The notes beneath the pieces were generated by a model. That model had not been told where the DNA came from. It did not search any database and was given only the letters and a program-made list of their open reading frames with translations. The position numbers and the translations under genes are program-made. Shown here in pieces: positions 35,831 through 49,000 of a stretch of 60,000 nt of DNA. The stretch's first letter is position 1. Every line of letters starts with the position of its first letter. The stretch comes from Cryptomeria japonica (Eukaryota > Streptophyta > Pinopsida > Cupressales > Cupressaceae), in assembly GCF_030272615.1 (NCBI RefSeq), contig NC_081415.1, forward strand, positions 598,801,335-598,861,334. Direction: 5' to 3'.

Positions 35831-37163
35831 TGTTGGAGATTGCTGCTGCTAGGATATGTTGTTGTCATTAATCTCAACATATTCCTATGATTTATTGCTT
35901 CAATGACTAAAAATTAGTTTATTGAGATCATGGTTTGGTGTATGGAGTATTTCTAGTATCATTATATCTTTTTGTATTGGTTTTGGTGATCTGTGAAGCT
36001 TAATTTATCATATCATATGATCTGGTTTACAGTTTGGTTTTTTCGATCAGTTCTTTACAGAGTTCGGTATTTCCTTCGGTATATTCGTGTGTGTTCAGAT
36101 CTTGAGCTCAGTTTTTGGGAGATTTTTTGGGATATTCTTGTGTATATTCATTTTAGATGGTTGGTGATTTGGTTCTCTGCATGTTATCTTTCTTCGTGAC
36201 AGTTGCTGTTGTTTGAGTAGTCTTGAGTTTTAGATGTTGATCGATGAAGATTTGATAAGTGGTGTTGGTGCAATTTTTATATATGATTATAACGTTCTTG
36301 CTAGAGTTTCCTAATTGTGTCCTATTTGTTTTGATGATCCGCATTGATCGTTGTGCAAGTTCTTGGTGATTTTCCTGAATCGATGATGTTCTTTGTGTTA
36401 TGCAATATTCCTGGTGGTGTAGCATGTTGCAGTTGATCTTGGTGTGATTTCCAGTGGTGTTGTATATTTGGAGATTTGGTTTAGGTCCATTTTATATCAT
36501 GTATATCATTATATTGGTCTGCTAGTTGATCTTTGTATCGTATGATGTAATTTTGTAATTGGCGTTGAGGGTTTAGTTGACCTTGTTGTCAAGGTTGATG
36601 AATTGTATAAATATATGGTATAGTCATGTAATTTAGGTATCGAGGTTATGTCTACATTATCCGAGAGTGGTGTATATGAGAACAAGGGATTCATCTTTCG
36701 GTGTGGTGTATTGAATAGAGATTGGTGTAGAGAAGAAAAATGTGCTTAACCGAAACTGTCATCAGGCATTTGTAGATGCCATTATTGCACTTCATTCCTT
36801 CTGGATTGTAGTCTGAATCTTGTTGTAATTCAATGAGACTTCCCTGAGGGTTGTATCCTTTTGGGTTATTGTATCTTGAGCTATGAACTCTAGGAAGTGT
36901 GCCTAAATGTTGGTGCATTCCCCATTATAATTATTTTCACATACTACTATAGAGTATCATCTTATTGTGGGTAGGTTCCTGCCATGGTTTTTCCCTTAAC
37001 TGGGTTCACCATATCAAAATCTTGATGTTGTGTGTTGTGCTATCAATTTTCTTATCTTTGTTGTTGCTGCAATTTATTAGATTTTTATTTGTGGTTAAGT
37101 TTGTTGATTCAGTGAAAATTTATTCACCCCCCTCTTAGTTTTCCTTCATTGTTGTTGCCAACA
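35831..37163 (+). repeat. Element D, 3' LTR
   Basis: 1,333 bp, TGTTGGAGATTGC...GTTGCCAACA, followed by the AGGTG duplication. Conserved block at about 36967-37012. Confidence 0.92.
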
Positions 37164-38530
37164 AGGTGGTCTTCCATACCACAACTCATAAAGGCATCTT
37201 CATATGATTTATCTTTATCTGAACCCTATTAATATTGTAAATAGTAGTATACACAACTTATTTCCAATAAACATTAGCGAAGTTAGCATCTTTCATCATA
37301 GCTCTAGCCATTTCAATAATTGTTCTATTCTTTCTTTCCACCACACCATTCTGCTAAGGGGTTCACAGAGCATAAAGATATCTCCTAATATCATATTTTT
37401 CACAAAATTTGTCAAACTCATTTGAAGTAAATTCTCCACCTCTATCAGATCTCAAAAAATTGATTCTAGCATCAACCTGATTCTCTACCATTGAATTTAA
37501 ACCTTTAAATCTTTCAAAAGCTTTAGATATTTCCCTCAAAAATTTAACCAATATCATTCTAGAGTAATCATTAGTGTGTAATGTAAAATACCTTTCAACA
37601 TTGAGTCTGCATGTCTTTGTAGGACCTCCTAAGTTTGTGTGAATTATCTCCAATGAGTGTGATGTATAATACTCCTTGTTCTTGAAACTTCTCCTTGTTT
37701 TCTTTCCTAATTGACATTCCCTGCACACAATGTCAATAAGTTTGATAATTGTTGGTAATCTTTCACTACTTTATATTTATTGATCTTTATCATGTTATCA
37801 AAGTTAACATGTCCCATCCTCTTATGCCATAACCAACATTCATTACTTTGACTCAGATAACATGTGTTTCCACTTTTGTCCTTAATTTGACTTAGATAAC
37901 ATGTGTTTCCACTTCTTTCCTTACTTTGACTCAGATAACACATGTTTCCACTTCTGTCCTTTATGTAGTAAGCATTCCCACTTTTTCTAATTCCTTCTGC
38001 TACCATATTTTTGGTTCTTCCTTTTCTAATCAGACATCCTGTTTCCGTGAACATAACTTCATAATCTCTATTGCACATTTGACTAACACTCAATAGACTA
38101 TATCTCAATCCCTCTACATAATAAACACCACCAGTTTTATGCTTACCATGAATAAAGATGCTTCCTATTCCACAAATAGGTGCAACTTTCTCTCTTGCAA
38201 ATTTTATAGATTTGGACCATCATACTTTTTCAGGGTTAATAAATTTGTCTTTGTCTCCGGTCATGTGATTTGAGCATCTAGAATCAATGATCCATGATCT
38301 AGGTTCAACTTTAGCATGCAGTGTAGTTTTCTCTTCCAGTCTTCCAATACATTCTTGATACTTCTCTTCTATTGCCTGAAATAAGGATTCTTCATTCGAA
38401 TCTTCAACATCTTCTTCTTTATATGAGTGTTTTTTTCTATAATACAAACTCTTTTTCCCCTTATCTCTCCATTCTTCTCTTTAAATAATTTCTTCTATTC
38501 CTTTTTTTCTTTTCATCATCCTCAAACTTA
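37164..38530 (-). pseudogene. pol: Element B protease and integrase
   Basis: Reading down from 38530: a Lys-rich linker; protease (about 38340-38220) with WIIDSRCSNHMTGDK, where DSG has become DSR; then YSLLSVSQMCNRDYEVMF; a three-fold repeated segment (see 37842-37967); the zinc-binding LWHKRMGHVNFDNM ... CRECQLGKK; and the integrase core. Its first catalytic Asp reads Asn (IIHTNLGGP, 37635-37633), while LRSDRGGEFTSNEF is kept and the catalytic-Glu region follows in another frame. Element D interrupts it at 37163. A frameshift lies near 37730. No gag is found upstream; the match stops at about 38530. Confidence 0.85.
37842..37967 (-). repeat. In-frame 42-bp tandem repeat in element B pol
   Basis: Three near-identical 42-bp units encode 14-residue units of the form K(D/E)(R/K)SGN(T/M)CYLSQ(S/I), just before the LWHKRMGH motif. 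The other elements in this window have a single unrepeated linker here. Confidence 0.8.
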
Positions 38531-41500
38531 GAATGATGAGAGAGGAGCAATTAGGAGAGAAATCACAAGGACAGATCACAAATTTTGAGAAACCAAGCCC
38601 CCAATCTTAGGATCTTAACTCACACAATCACATGCAAGGACACACAAAACAAGACAAAGACAAAAAGGAAAACAAAGACAACTAAAGACAAAAGACACAC
38701 AACAAAAAATATAAAAACCAAACAAGACCTCAAGTCAACTAGCTAAAGAGACCTCAATAATCAAAATGTCTCAACCACTAATATCATTTTTGAAATACTA
38801 TCACAAGGACACGAGTGACCACATAAAAAGAGAAAGAGCATGGATCAAACCATGAACCACAAATAGAAAATCTATGAGCTCGTGAGGAGAAAGGAGGAAA
38901 CCTGGATGCCATGGGTCAACTATGTTTTTCTAGGTGATCCATGAGAGGAAGAGCAAGAGAGGACATGAATACCATAAGATAGTTCTATTTTTATAGGTGA
39001 TCCATGTTGGGGAGGAGATTCAAAGTACTCTAGTTGTGTTTTTCTAGTTGCACTCATCCTGTTGTATGTGCAATTGTCTAGTTTTAGGAGTTAAGCACCT
39101 CGTATAAGAATTTTTTTTATTAGGTTTCAAGCATGTGAAAGCCTATAAAAGACGTGAAATAAAAATGCAAATGTGTGTTTGGTTGTAGGTGTGAAGGATC
39201 TCATGTAAGATATTGTTTTATCTAGTTTTGAGAATGAACACCCTGTGTAAGATAAATATATGCTTGGTTTTGGGAACATCTCATGCAAGACTTTGTTTTG
39301 TCTATTTTCAAGAATGTGTAACCCCATATAAGACATATATAAATGTTGTGTTTGGTTTTCGGCATGAAGCATCTCATGTAAGACTTTGTTTTGTCTAGTT
39401 TCAAGAATGAACACCCCATTTAAGACATGCAAAAATGTAGTACAATATAGTACAAAGAGGGCGATATGCAATGCCCTCCCTTAAGATGTCAGCATAGCCC
39501 TATGTTGATGTCTTAAGGAAGCTAGAAACAAGAATACACACCTTCAAAATCAAGGAGATGTCATTTTAGTCAACAATGTTCATAAATCCAAGCTAAAGAG
39601 GCAGTTTTCTTACAAGCATGGACAAGATAGTTAAAAAATAGATATCTTGCAATAGTGAAGGGATTCCTTGGAGGTGAAGAGATATTGTATCAAAATAAAT
39701 ATACCTCCAAGAGGATTTATTGAGCCAAAATAACATTATCAGTCAAAAGAAAGGAAGGAGAACAAAAATGCATACCTTCTCCTTATTGCTAAGTGAAAGG
39801 GATTCTCGATGAAGGATGAAGAAATTTTTACCCAAAGTGAAAGGTTTGTTTAAAATAGATATACATTGCCAAGTATAAAATAGGTTGTATTCAAGGAGAC
39901 ACACCTCTTATAGAAGAGATAATACTTAAGAAAACAAAAAACTTCACAGAATGAATGACATCATGTTGTAAGAAAACACTACTCAACAAAGGAAAAATGG
40001 ATCCTTGGAAAGGGTAGGAAAGATCAATTCCCCCCAAGTGTAGGGACAATGAGAAGAATCACACAACCTCTAAGGAGAGATTATGTATAAGAAGATGCAC
40101 TACTCCAAGCAAGGAAAGGTCGTAAACAAGGAACACACATGTAATAACATGAAGAAATATTCAATGCAATAAAAGACATCAAGATATGCAAAATGAAACT
40201 CTAAAGAAGAGGTAATCTTGAAAGAGAAAGAGAGAATTATATATGTATATTGTCCTTGCCCCCTAAGAGATGAAACAAGGAAGAAATATGTTGCTGCCCC
40301 AATATGTTTTTTATTGAAATAGAATCACCACTCATGACAAATAGCCCCCAAATGAAGTTAACTACTAGTGTTATGGGGTGAGGAGCTTGACATCAAGGGT
40401 GAATGGAGTGCTAATGAACTACCTCTTCACCAAGAAAAAGTGCAAGATCAGTTGTAAGAGCTATGCGATCTCTATCATATTGGTCTTGAACAAATGTTTT
40501 TAAATGCATTACAATTTCTAAGAGAATGAGAATAACTACAATGAAAAGACAATGTTCATCACCTTCCTTATGCTTATAATTTTAATTAAGTCTAATGAAA
40601 GGAAAAAAAACATTCTTATTATAATTCAATCTCGAAAAGATTCTAGTAGCTAATTTCTCTTGATCATCAAGAGGAGTAGATCTTATCTCTTGAGATGTAG
40701 GACAAGGGTTGCTAGAAGGATGAGGATTGCATTCTTTGATTTTTTATGGTTTCATTGTCAATGAGTCCTTGTATCCTTTTATTAGAATTAGGACTATCAT
40801 TGGAATGATGGTCATGAAGAATTGAGGAAGTAGGATTCTTTGAAGAAGAAGCACCTTTATATGGATGATAAGTTCTATGTCTTGCAAGATACTCCTTAAA
40901 ATTATGAATCCTAAGGAGATAATCCATATGTGAATGATGAGGATCCCATAGACCTTAAGTACTAGCTTAGACAGAAGTTTTATAAGGACTTTGATTCCTT
41001 GTTAATATTTTCTAGGTCCTTGTCCTTTATAACCTTGTTTTGATATTATGTTATAACCACTCCTATAAGAGCCTTTTAATTGTGCAAAGGAAGGACAATT
41101 AGCATGAATTTATTTAATATGTATAGTGTAAGGATACATGGAAGGATAAAAGGGAGAATTATATACAAAAGGAATATCCTTTGTAGGGAATTTATCCTCT
41201 TTGATAGGTTGGGAGGGAATATCCTTATCATCTAAGCCTTCACCTTTTCTTAATGTTATATGAGGGGATAGGTCATGAATTAAATGCATAACATCATCCT
41301 CCCTACAAATGTTTTGATGACTAAGATAAGGTCTAGGAAAATAAGGAGGATCTAGAGGGATTGGTAAAGCAATATTTTGATCTTGCCCCCCCCCTTGTGC
41401 TAGGGCATGCCTATGAGAAGAGGATGGTATCATGTTTCTCTTTAATCCTTTCTCTCACTTAGAGAGATCATTGTTAGGAGTATTGAATTTTTCCTCATTC

Positions 41501-43655
41501 ACATTAGATAACCTAGGAGAGGTACAAGGGTTAGCTTTATTGATGTCATATTTAGGGTTATCATTATCTATAAAATCCTTTATGTGATATACATATGTAA
41601 TGCATGTACTTAAAAGAGTCATTGTAAAACAACATATAAGGTGGATAAAAGATTTGAGATATGGTTTGCAGGTAGGAAACATTTTAGAAACTCTAAAAAT
41701 ACAATATGGAAAAGTGCTATGAATGAAAAGAAGAAATGTGAAATGAAACAAGTCATTATTCAAGACATGATTATGATAAAGATAAATAAAATGCAATATA
41801 ATAATATGTGAAATAGAAAAATAAATGTATTTATTAATTTCCATTATGAGTTCTTTAAAATCAGATCTGAAAATATAAGTGAAAATTTATGCAACCCACA
41901 AGTCAAAATTAGCAATTTTAAATAAATTAGGGGTTTTTATGAAATTAACCACTAAATTTATGTAACTATGATCTATGAGAGCTAAATCAAATTTTTTAAA
42001 TATCTAAAAATTAAATCTGAGACCACAAATAAGAAATAAGCATGCAAGGAGTCAAGTTAACCAAAATTTAATGTAGTGAAAATTGAGAATTAGGGTTTAA
42101 GATAATAAAACCACAAAATATCTCAATTAATCCACATATTGAAAGAGGATTGAATCCAATAGATATAGGCTCAATCCTCAAGATGGAAAGGGCTTTGAGA
42201 TTTTTTATTGGATTCAATTTGGGGTGTGTGTGGTTGATTAATCCTCTTTCTAAGTTAAATTATGATGATTATGAAATTAGGGTAAAATGAGGGATTATTG
42301 AAGTGGTCTAATGAAAATAGTGAGCTACAGATGTCCCACAGAGACACCAACATGGGTTTGAGCAAAATGAGATGTCTAAAACCTATCCTTTGAAGTTTGG
42401 CTTGATTTTTCAAGACCAAGTAGCATAGATTGACCCTTGTCCTCTGAATTTTCTGTCATTGAAAGATGAACTTGTTCGTCACTATGAACTCTGCTGAATT
42501 TACCAAGTACAACTTGGTAGCTATTTTCTACACACAAAAAGAAAGGGAAGGATGTTGAGAATAGGGGTTTGTCTTAGTTCAAACCTCGATTTTGGAATTA
42601 ACCATGAATTAAAATAATGCAAATACTAAAATAAATGTTAAGGAAATATACCTTAGATTTGCAATTGATGATGATGATGATGCAATGTTCTTTGAATGTA
42701 ATCACAAATGTTGAATGTAATGGCATGACAGACACGTGAACATGAAGAACCCTAATCACACACACATGCTTGCATGATCATTGATGTAACTTTGCTCCAT
42801 AATAGTGATGATGAATATGCAACCTTGAAACTCTGAAGATGCTTGATAATGAATGCTTCATGGATGCATGAATGCTAGGCTGGAGACTTACATTGCTTCT
42901 TATATCCAAAATGAATCGATATAATATTTTAACATAGGGTTCCCTAGGTAATTTACCAATTAGGATGACCTCCAAAGGTCATGTATAGCACTGAGGATCA
43001 AATTTTGGCAGGGAGATATAACACTTGCCCCATTTCAAAATGGGGCCCCTTTGAGAGGGACCAGGGCATTTTGGGGCACCCTGGTCCTTTTGCAAAGGGG
43101 AACAAAATAAGTAGCCAATGGGGTGGGCATCTCATAGTGAGACCCACAAGAGGGTGTACATGACATCAAAGTTGGATAATCGGGCTTGAACAGACCTAGA
43201 GAGGGGATGAGGATATGACACACTAAATTGGGAGCACAAACGTGAGGTGTAAATTGGATCGGTGACAATTTATGATGCTACACTAACATTCCTCTCTTGC
43301 TCATTCTAAGTCACCCAACTTAACCAATCCATGAATGTCCAAATGAATAAACACTTTTATGCATTATTTTTTTTATGCTCAATCAACTTTAGACACTTTT
43401 GAATATAAAAATTGACCACAAATAATATCATTACAATTCCAGTACCAATTTGAAGATGACACCCGTACCATCCAAGGATAGTTGTATCAAGAGGAACAAG
43501 AAATAAAGAGTCGAAACAAACACCACATAACAATTTCCTATCAAAACATCCAAAAGACTAAAACATCTTAAATCAAATGAAAAATTGCATACAATAATTC
43601 ATGATATTAAAAAAAGGGTGGTATCTCTATTGGCCATTTGCTAGAATTGATTATG
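38531..43655. other. H: unclassified decayed repeat
   Basis: The match to B pol ends and new sequence begins TGATGAGAGAGGAGC (about 38537). It is AT-rich with scattered short frames only. On the - strand, 41433-41110 (107 codons) and 40927-40712 (71 codons) look weakly protein-like (Pro/His/Tyr-rich) but match no domain I know. The right part (about 42540-43270, read on -) resembles an LTR or 5' leader of a gypsy-type element, with a G/C-rich hairpin cluster at 43027-43100. No matching direct repeat was found at the left end, so I do not call LTRs. Confidence 0.4.
39048..39440. repeat. Degenerate tandem repeat, about 80-110 bp units
   Basis: About four imperfect copies of a unit built round CTCATGTAAGACTTTGTTTT, GTCTAGTTTCAAGAATG and AACACCCCATGTAAGAC. 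Short frames on both strands repeat with it and are not genes. Confidence 0.65.
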
Positions 43656-44857
43656 TGTTGCATTGATGTTTTGTCATTGATGCCAACACTAGCTGTTTGG
43701 ATGCTTTACTGACACCCTTCTAGTCTCGGTAGGATGAGTGGTTTCTGGTTGGTTTGGATCCAGCATGATCCAATAGGCTCCAGTATGATTTGGTTATGGA
43801 ATTAGCTTGTTCATGATACTCATGTTCATATTCAGTAAGTTGGTTTTGGTTTGGTGATCAAATGATATCTTGTTTGCTTGGAAGCTTGGCTTCTGTTTTT
43901 GGCGAGGGTTTCACCGGCAGAGCTTTTGATAAAGATCTTTGATGAATTGCATAAGTGGTGTTGGTGCAGCTTCTGGTGGAGTTTCAGGATGTTGTTGGTG
44001 ATCATGTTCGAGACTTGGTAGATGGAGATCATTAGTTTAGCATGTGGACCTATATTGGGTCCCGGTTGGTCTAGGTTATGGACTGGTTTAATGAAGCGTG
44101 TGGATTGGACCTCTTGATGTGTTTCTGGGATGTCTTATGTATTGGACATTATTTTTTTGGTCTAAGGATGACATGTTTTGTAATTATGTATTTGGTTTAT
44201 TGTCTGGTGGCCAAACTAATTGTTTATGGTCGAGGGTTTGTATATATGATGTAAGATCCCATTGTAGATCATCATGGGAATGAGAAATGGATTTGTAATA
44301 TGCAAATAATGTAATATCATTTAGGCAGAGGATTTGGTTGATCATTGGAGATCGATTTGGGTTTATGTAAGAGGATTTAGTCCTTTGGTATTGAGCTTAA
44401 CTAGAACTATACTTAGACATAGGAGATGCTATCTTTGCAGTTCAAACACTTCTCCGGATTGTAGTTTGGATTTCTATGTAGTCAGTGAGACTCCTTTTGT
44501 GATGAGCAGTGCGCTCTAGGCTGTTGGCCTTCCTACAAGTGCAGGCCCCTCAATTGTAATTCACATACTTATTGCAGAAGTATTATCTGATTATGAGTAG
44601 ACTTCTCACTGTGGTTTTTCCCGTTACTGGGTTTTCCATGTATAAATCTTGGTGTCATGTGGATGGTATTTATTCTGCAATTAGTATTTATGCTTAATTA
44701 GTTTAACTGCTATTCTGGTATTTGGTTTAAGCATTCTGGTATTAATGTTTTGGGTTTTGGTATTAAAGTTTCAATTGCTAATGGTTCCAGTAATCTATGA
44801 CAACTGATTCAGCCCCGCCCCTCTCAATTGTCTTCTAGTTATTTGAACTATCTAACA
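43656..44857 (+). repeat. Element F, 5' LTR
   Basis: About 1,202 bp, TGTTGCATTGATG...CTATCTAACA, conserved block at about 44599-44642. Small frames here (44098-44283 and 44334-44519) recur in the other LTR (57041-57226) and are not genes. Confidence 0.88.
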
Positions 44858-44859
44858 AT

Positions 44860-44871
44860 TGGTATTAGAGA
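44860..44871 (+). other. Element F primer-binding site (decayed)
   Basis: TGGTATTAGAGA, two bases after the LTR, is the initiator-Met tRNA site with two mismatches. Confidence 0.8.
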
Positions 44872-44918
44872 TTTGGTCATCTCTGTAGAAATCTTAACCG
44901 ATTGAGGAAGATCCTACG

Positions 44919-45090
44919 ATGACTAATAGTTCAAGATCATCTAGCTCATCTGGAGCTATCTTTTAGAGAGATATTCCAGGGCTTGATGGAACAAATTATA
45001 TAGTATGGAAGATTGAGATGGAGACTCATCTGAGATGTCTTGGCAAGGAGATTTGGAGATCACATAGAATGGTGTCACACCTTATAATCT
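44919..45090 (+). pseudogene. gag: Element F gag, N-terminal fragment
   Basis: ATG at 44919, then a Ser-rich leader, a TAG, and IPGLDGTNYIVWKIEMETHL with LRCLGKEIW. A one-base shift follows near 45055, and the match to gag of E fades near 45090, where insertion G begins. Gag resumes at about 51946. Confidence 0.82.
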
Positions 45091-46045
45091 GGCATTTGGC
45101 AATCTATTGGTTTCAAAATCTGATTCACTTTAACATCCTTATAATGACATGATAACTCTGTATGCAGAAGAGACATTAAAGAGAAGGAAACTTCTAGGAC
45201 AACATGTGACAAGGTTTGATTAACCTTCTACACTTCGGACTTATTCAAAGTCCAGGTGGGTATACCTTTGTGAACTAAATCCACACTTGTAAAGGATAAA
45301 TCCACAACAAGCCAGTCCAAAAACCAGTGGATTCAATCACCTTAAAACTAACTAAAACAAAGGAATGAAAATTATATTCATGTTCAGTATTGACCTACAA
45401 AATATGTAATAAACAACCTTGATCTATACCAGTGCCTTATCTGAGGTCACAGAGTCATCCAAGTTCAAACAATACTCCCACAATCAAATATCTCCACATA
45501 TCCCATTAGTTTGGCTTCTGCAGATCCCTATATATGCCTGACACACATAAGAACTTATTCATACCAAATTAAACTGCGTTCATCAAGATTCAAAGTATCC
45601 CACAAAGAATTTACTGGTAGAGATGATTCCTGCATATTTAATTCCCCTCCTAAAGAGAAAAGCTAAGAAACATATCTACTGAAAGTTGCCTTACAACCCC
45701 TATTCAAATGAAATAACCCTAGATTATTCAGAATGAAACAGTAAACACTTGCAAACATATTTTGAAGACAACACAAAGTTTTAACTCAAAACCAATGGTC
45801 TGTATATTGATATTTTCTTCAAAAAAATTATTACAAGAAACCTTCAAATATTCTCCATTAAAACTTGGAAAAGCCCAGATAAATTTCTGCAGCGTTTTCT
45901 TATAATTCTTTTTGATCCCCCTTCTACTAGTCGTGGTATCCATTTATAACAATATGGATGCATACAAAGCTTTGGACTTTCCTAGGAGAGTTTGTTACAA
46001 TCATTACTTTTCAAGAAGAAGTTACAAAATCTTTTACAAATGTGG

Positions 46046-49000
46046 TTACAAGTCTTTTTCAACATCCGCGACTTCTTCTTCTTGTTGCTCTATTGCAACA
46101 TCTTCTAACTGCTCCACATCAAGCACTGCATATTTGTTTGTCCATTCTTGATACACCTCATCAGTGGGCCATGAGAAGTTAATTACTTTTGCTTTTGTCT
46201 TGGATAATCTTTTCCAAGAATTTCTCATTTTATTAACCTCTGAATTCAGGAAACCATAATGAGATTTGATTTTCTCAATCTCTTCAATTGTTTTAACAAA
46301 TATGGAGGCATCCTCTGATTTAACAATTCCTTTGATCCTTAATGACAATTTGGCTTCTAATTCCTTAAGCCATATTTGTTTGTCCTTTAATTGGTTTAGG
46401 CTAACAAAACCTCCTGGGAGCAATTCAAAAACCTGATCAGTGTACTCTTTCTTGTACAAATTGATCTTTCTGTCTGCATTATCTACTCCTACCAACTTTA
46501 CTAAATCCTTAGTTATATCATTTGTAGATTTAATGATAGGTTAGCCCCTACCTCATCATAGGATACACAAATCAATTCTATATCTTGCTCTCTGGGTCTC
46601 CATTTATCAAAAATAAGTGTTAACACAACCTTGTCCCCATTTAGCTCATTCCACATTTCCAAGATTTTACTCATGTTATTGTACATTAGTGAAGACCCTA
46701 TAGTGTCAGCAAGACTTAAAATTGTATCCTTTACCCTCTCTTCATACTTCTTTGCTTATAAGGCTTGAGCCTGTTTTAAATTCTCTGACTCATGGGGAGT
46801 GATCTCAATCAACAGAGAACTAGAAGGTGTCGGAGATGGTGGGAACTCAATAATGGGGCTAGTAGGTGGAGGTCTTGCAGGAAAAGAGGAGATCATCAAT
46901 GTTGAGGACTCACCTTGATGGTATTGTCCTACCAACTGGCTTTGTAGCTTGGCGATGATGCTATCTTTACCTCTTACCTCTTCCTTGACATTGTTGTAAG
47001 CTTTAAGAACTGTCTCCAACTTAACTTGGAGATCTTCCTTTTCCTTGGCCTCCCTTTCTGCTACTGCAACACTAAACTTTGCAGTCTCTAGCACAGTGCT
47101 AGCAGCTTCCACTACCCCTGTTCTCTACACTCTTTTCACTATCATTCCTCCAAGGTAACTTGACCCTGGGGTGTCCTTATTCCTCTTATTTTCATCTCTT
47201 TTAAGAAACCACATGACCAGTGTAGCATTATCTTTGCTGAAAGTGACTCCCTCCATAGGTTTAGTCTCTTTTCTTACTGCATCTAAAACTAAGGCATCTG
47301 CTATATCCCATTCGGGGAGAATGAGTCCCCCAGCCTGTGCTACCATGTCTCTTCCCTGCTCAGGAGTGATGGTCTTAAACTCATCAGCCATTTCTTGCTT
47401 TATCTCTTCCTCTACCATAGCTGGATCTCTGTGGGGCTGCTCACTTTTCCTCTTTTCACACCTAGCATTAAATTTATCAATGTTCTGCTTCCACACAAAT
47501 TTCATGAAAGCTCCTGATGTGACAAAATTATTATCAGCCAAGAATCTTCACTGGCTTGCTTGATCTCAAGATCCCACTCCTGGCCTTTGAACTCATTAGT
47601 AGTGATGTTCATTTCAGCAGTAATGGGCTCTTCTGGCATTCCCTCCTCCACTTCATCATATGTGTAGGCTATCTCTCCAAGACTGCCTAACTGTAAAAGT
47701 TGCTCAGCTACTGCCTATTCATCTCCTATATGAATAGGGGATTGAGATGGAGAGTACAGAGGTTCATCAGATTGTACTTCTTTTCCCACTCTTTGTTTCT
47801 TTGGGCTATCTTGAATGCCAATGACATCCTATATCTTCCTCTTTCCTTTAGAGGTAGAGGGCTCCCCTATTGTAGGCATCAACACACTGTAATTGGACTT
47901 ATTATGCAACATGTAATCACCAGGAGGGATTACTCTGGCAGATGCAGACCTATTCAGAACAAGTCTTGCTTTCTTAGGGTTGTTCTTTATTACAACTTCC
48001 CTCTTTTCATTCAATGTTTGCATCACATCCTAAAAGAAAAGAATCAAGAACTTTATCTTCTCCTCAAAAGGGTGAAAGCTAGACAAAGGGTCATAGCTAG
48101 TGTCAAATTGGTGTACAAAGTCTAAAGCCTTTTTGTAGGCCACCCACTTTTCCTTCCTCAGCTCTTGTTCATCCAAATCAAACTCATTCCTAATGAGATC
48201 TTCAAGAAACTAGAATTGGTGGGGTCTACCTCTACATATTTCCCTCTTTTTGAACATGTCGTTGAAGAAGTCTTCAGGGTCAGCACATTGGGATACTGTA
48301 GTTGATAAATGGTATGGTTTAAGGAAATCTTCAAAACACTTCCAACCTCCTTTAATTATCACAAATTGGTGTGCTATGGTAACTGTAGGGAAAATGGTCC
48401 CTTTACCTCTGCCTATTAACTCTGCCTGAGGATCTTTGCAATTCCCACTTTAAGAGGGACCTGATAGGGTAACAAAAATGGAGTGCCTTTGAAGCCATAT
48501 ACTCTGAAAACTATGGACACAGGGTATAAGTAAATATCACCCCAATTGTGGACAATTTTAACATTCTCAGCAAACTCTTTTGGCCTAATGAATTCCAAAA
48601 GAACCTTAGGGACTCTTGGATTCTCTAAACAGATAAGAGTCCTAATCTTAGATGCAAAACATTTATCAAACATTAAGAAGCTTGCATCTTCTCTGTCCCA
48701 TGATAGCACTGTACTCCATAACTACACTGGCATTTTCTCTCCATTTTTCTCTTTCACATCCATCCCACTTGCAAAATAGTCACCACCTTTGAATAAAAAC
48801 AAATGCATGAGGAGGGAATACCACCCAAAAGGCCTATCCACTTTCCCATTCTTTATTCCTATCAATCCTTCATGGATAGCATCAGTGATAAAGGAAGCAT
48901 AATCAAAAGTCACTGCCAAAGAGGGATTCAAAATTTGAACAACCATTAGCATGTAATGAGCTGGCAGATTTGCTTCAGCATCTTTTCCAAGAATTTGGCA

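Larger units (their letters stand above)
23403..37163 (+). mobile_element. Element D: copia-type gag-pol retrotransposon, split by element E
   Basis: LTRs 23403-24734 and 35831-37163, flanked by perfect duplications AGGTG (23398-23402 and 37164-37168) inside the integrase gene of B. Gag, protease and integrase lie left of E, RT and RNase H right of it; without E the element is about 7.2 kb. Hand alignment of the first 230 bp of the LTRs suggests roughly 12% mismatch, older than E, as nesting requires. Confidence 0.93.
13287..38530 (-). mobile_element. Element B: old, multiply interrupted copia-type LTR retrotransposon
   Basis: Assembled from - strand pieces that rejoin when the younger insertions and one copy of each 5-bp duplication are removed: LTR at 13287-13707, 15095-15827 and 22544-22592; pol 3' end at 22774-23402; integrase and protease at 37164-38530. 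Insertions J, C and D account for every gap between the pieces. The reconstructed 3' LTR is about 1.2 kb, starting (on -) TGTTAAAAG and ending TTCAACA. A purine tract (22604-22593) abuts it. Gag and the 5' LTR are missing beyond 38530, where unrelated sequence H begins. RT is deleted. Confidence 0.82.

Noticed and set aside
37842-37967. CRISPR-like spacing of repeats
   Set aside because: Units are directly tandem and encode protein in the element B pol frame; there are no spacers and this is plant DNA.
45091-45990. 3' LTR of insertion G
   Set aside because: A purine run near 45914 hints at one, but no matching direct repeat exists on the right side of G.
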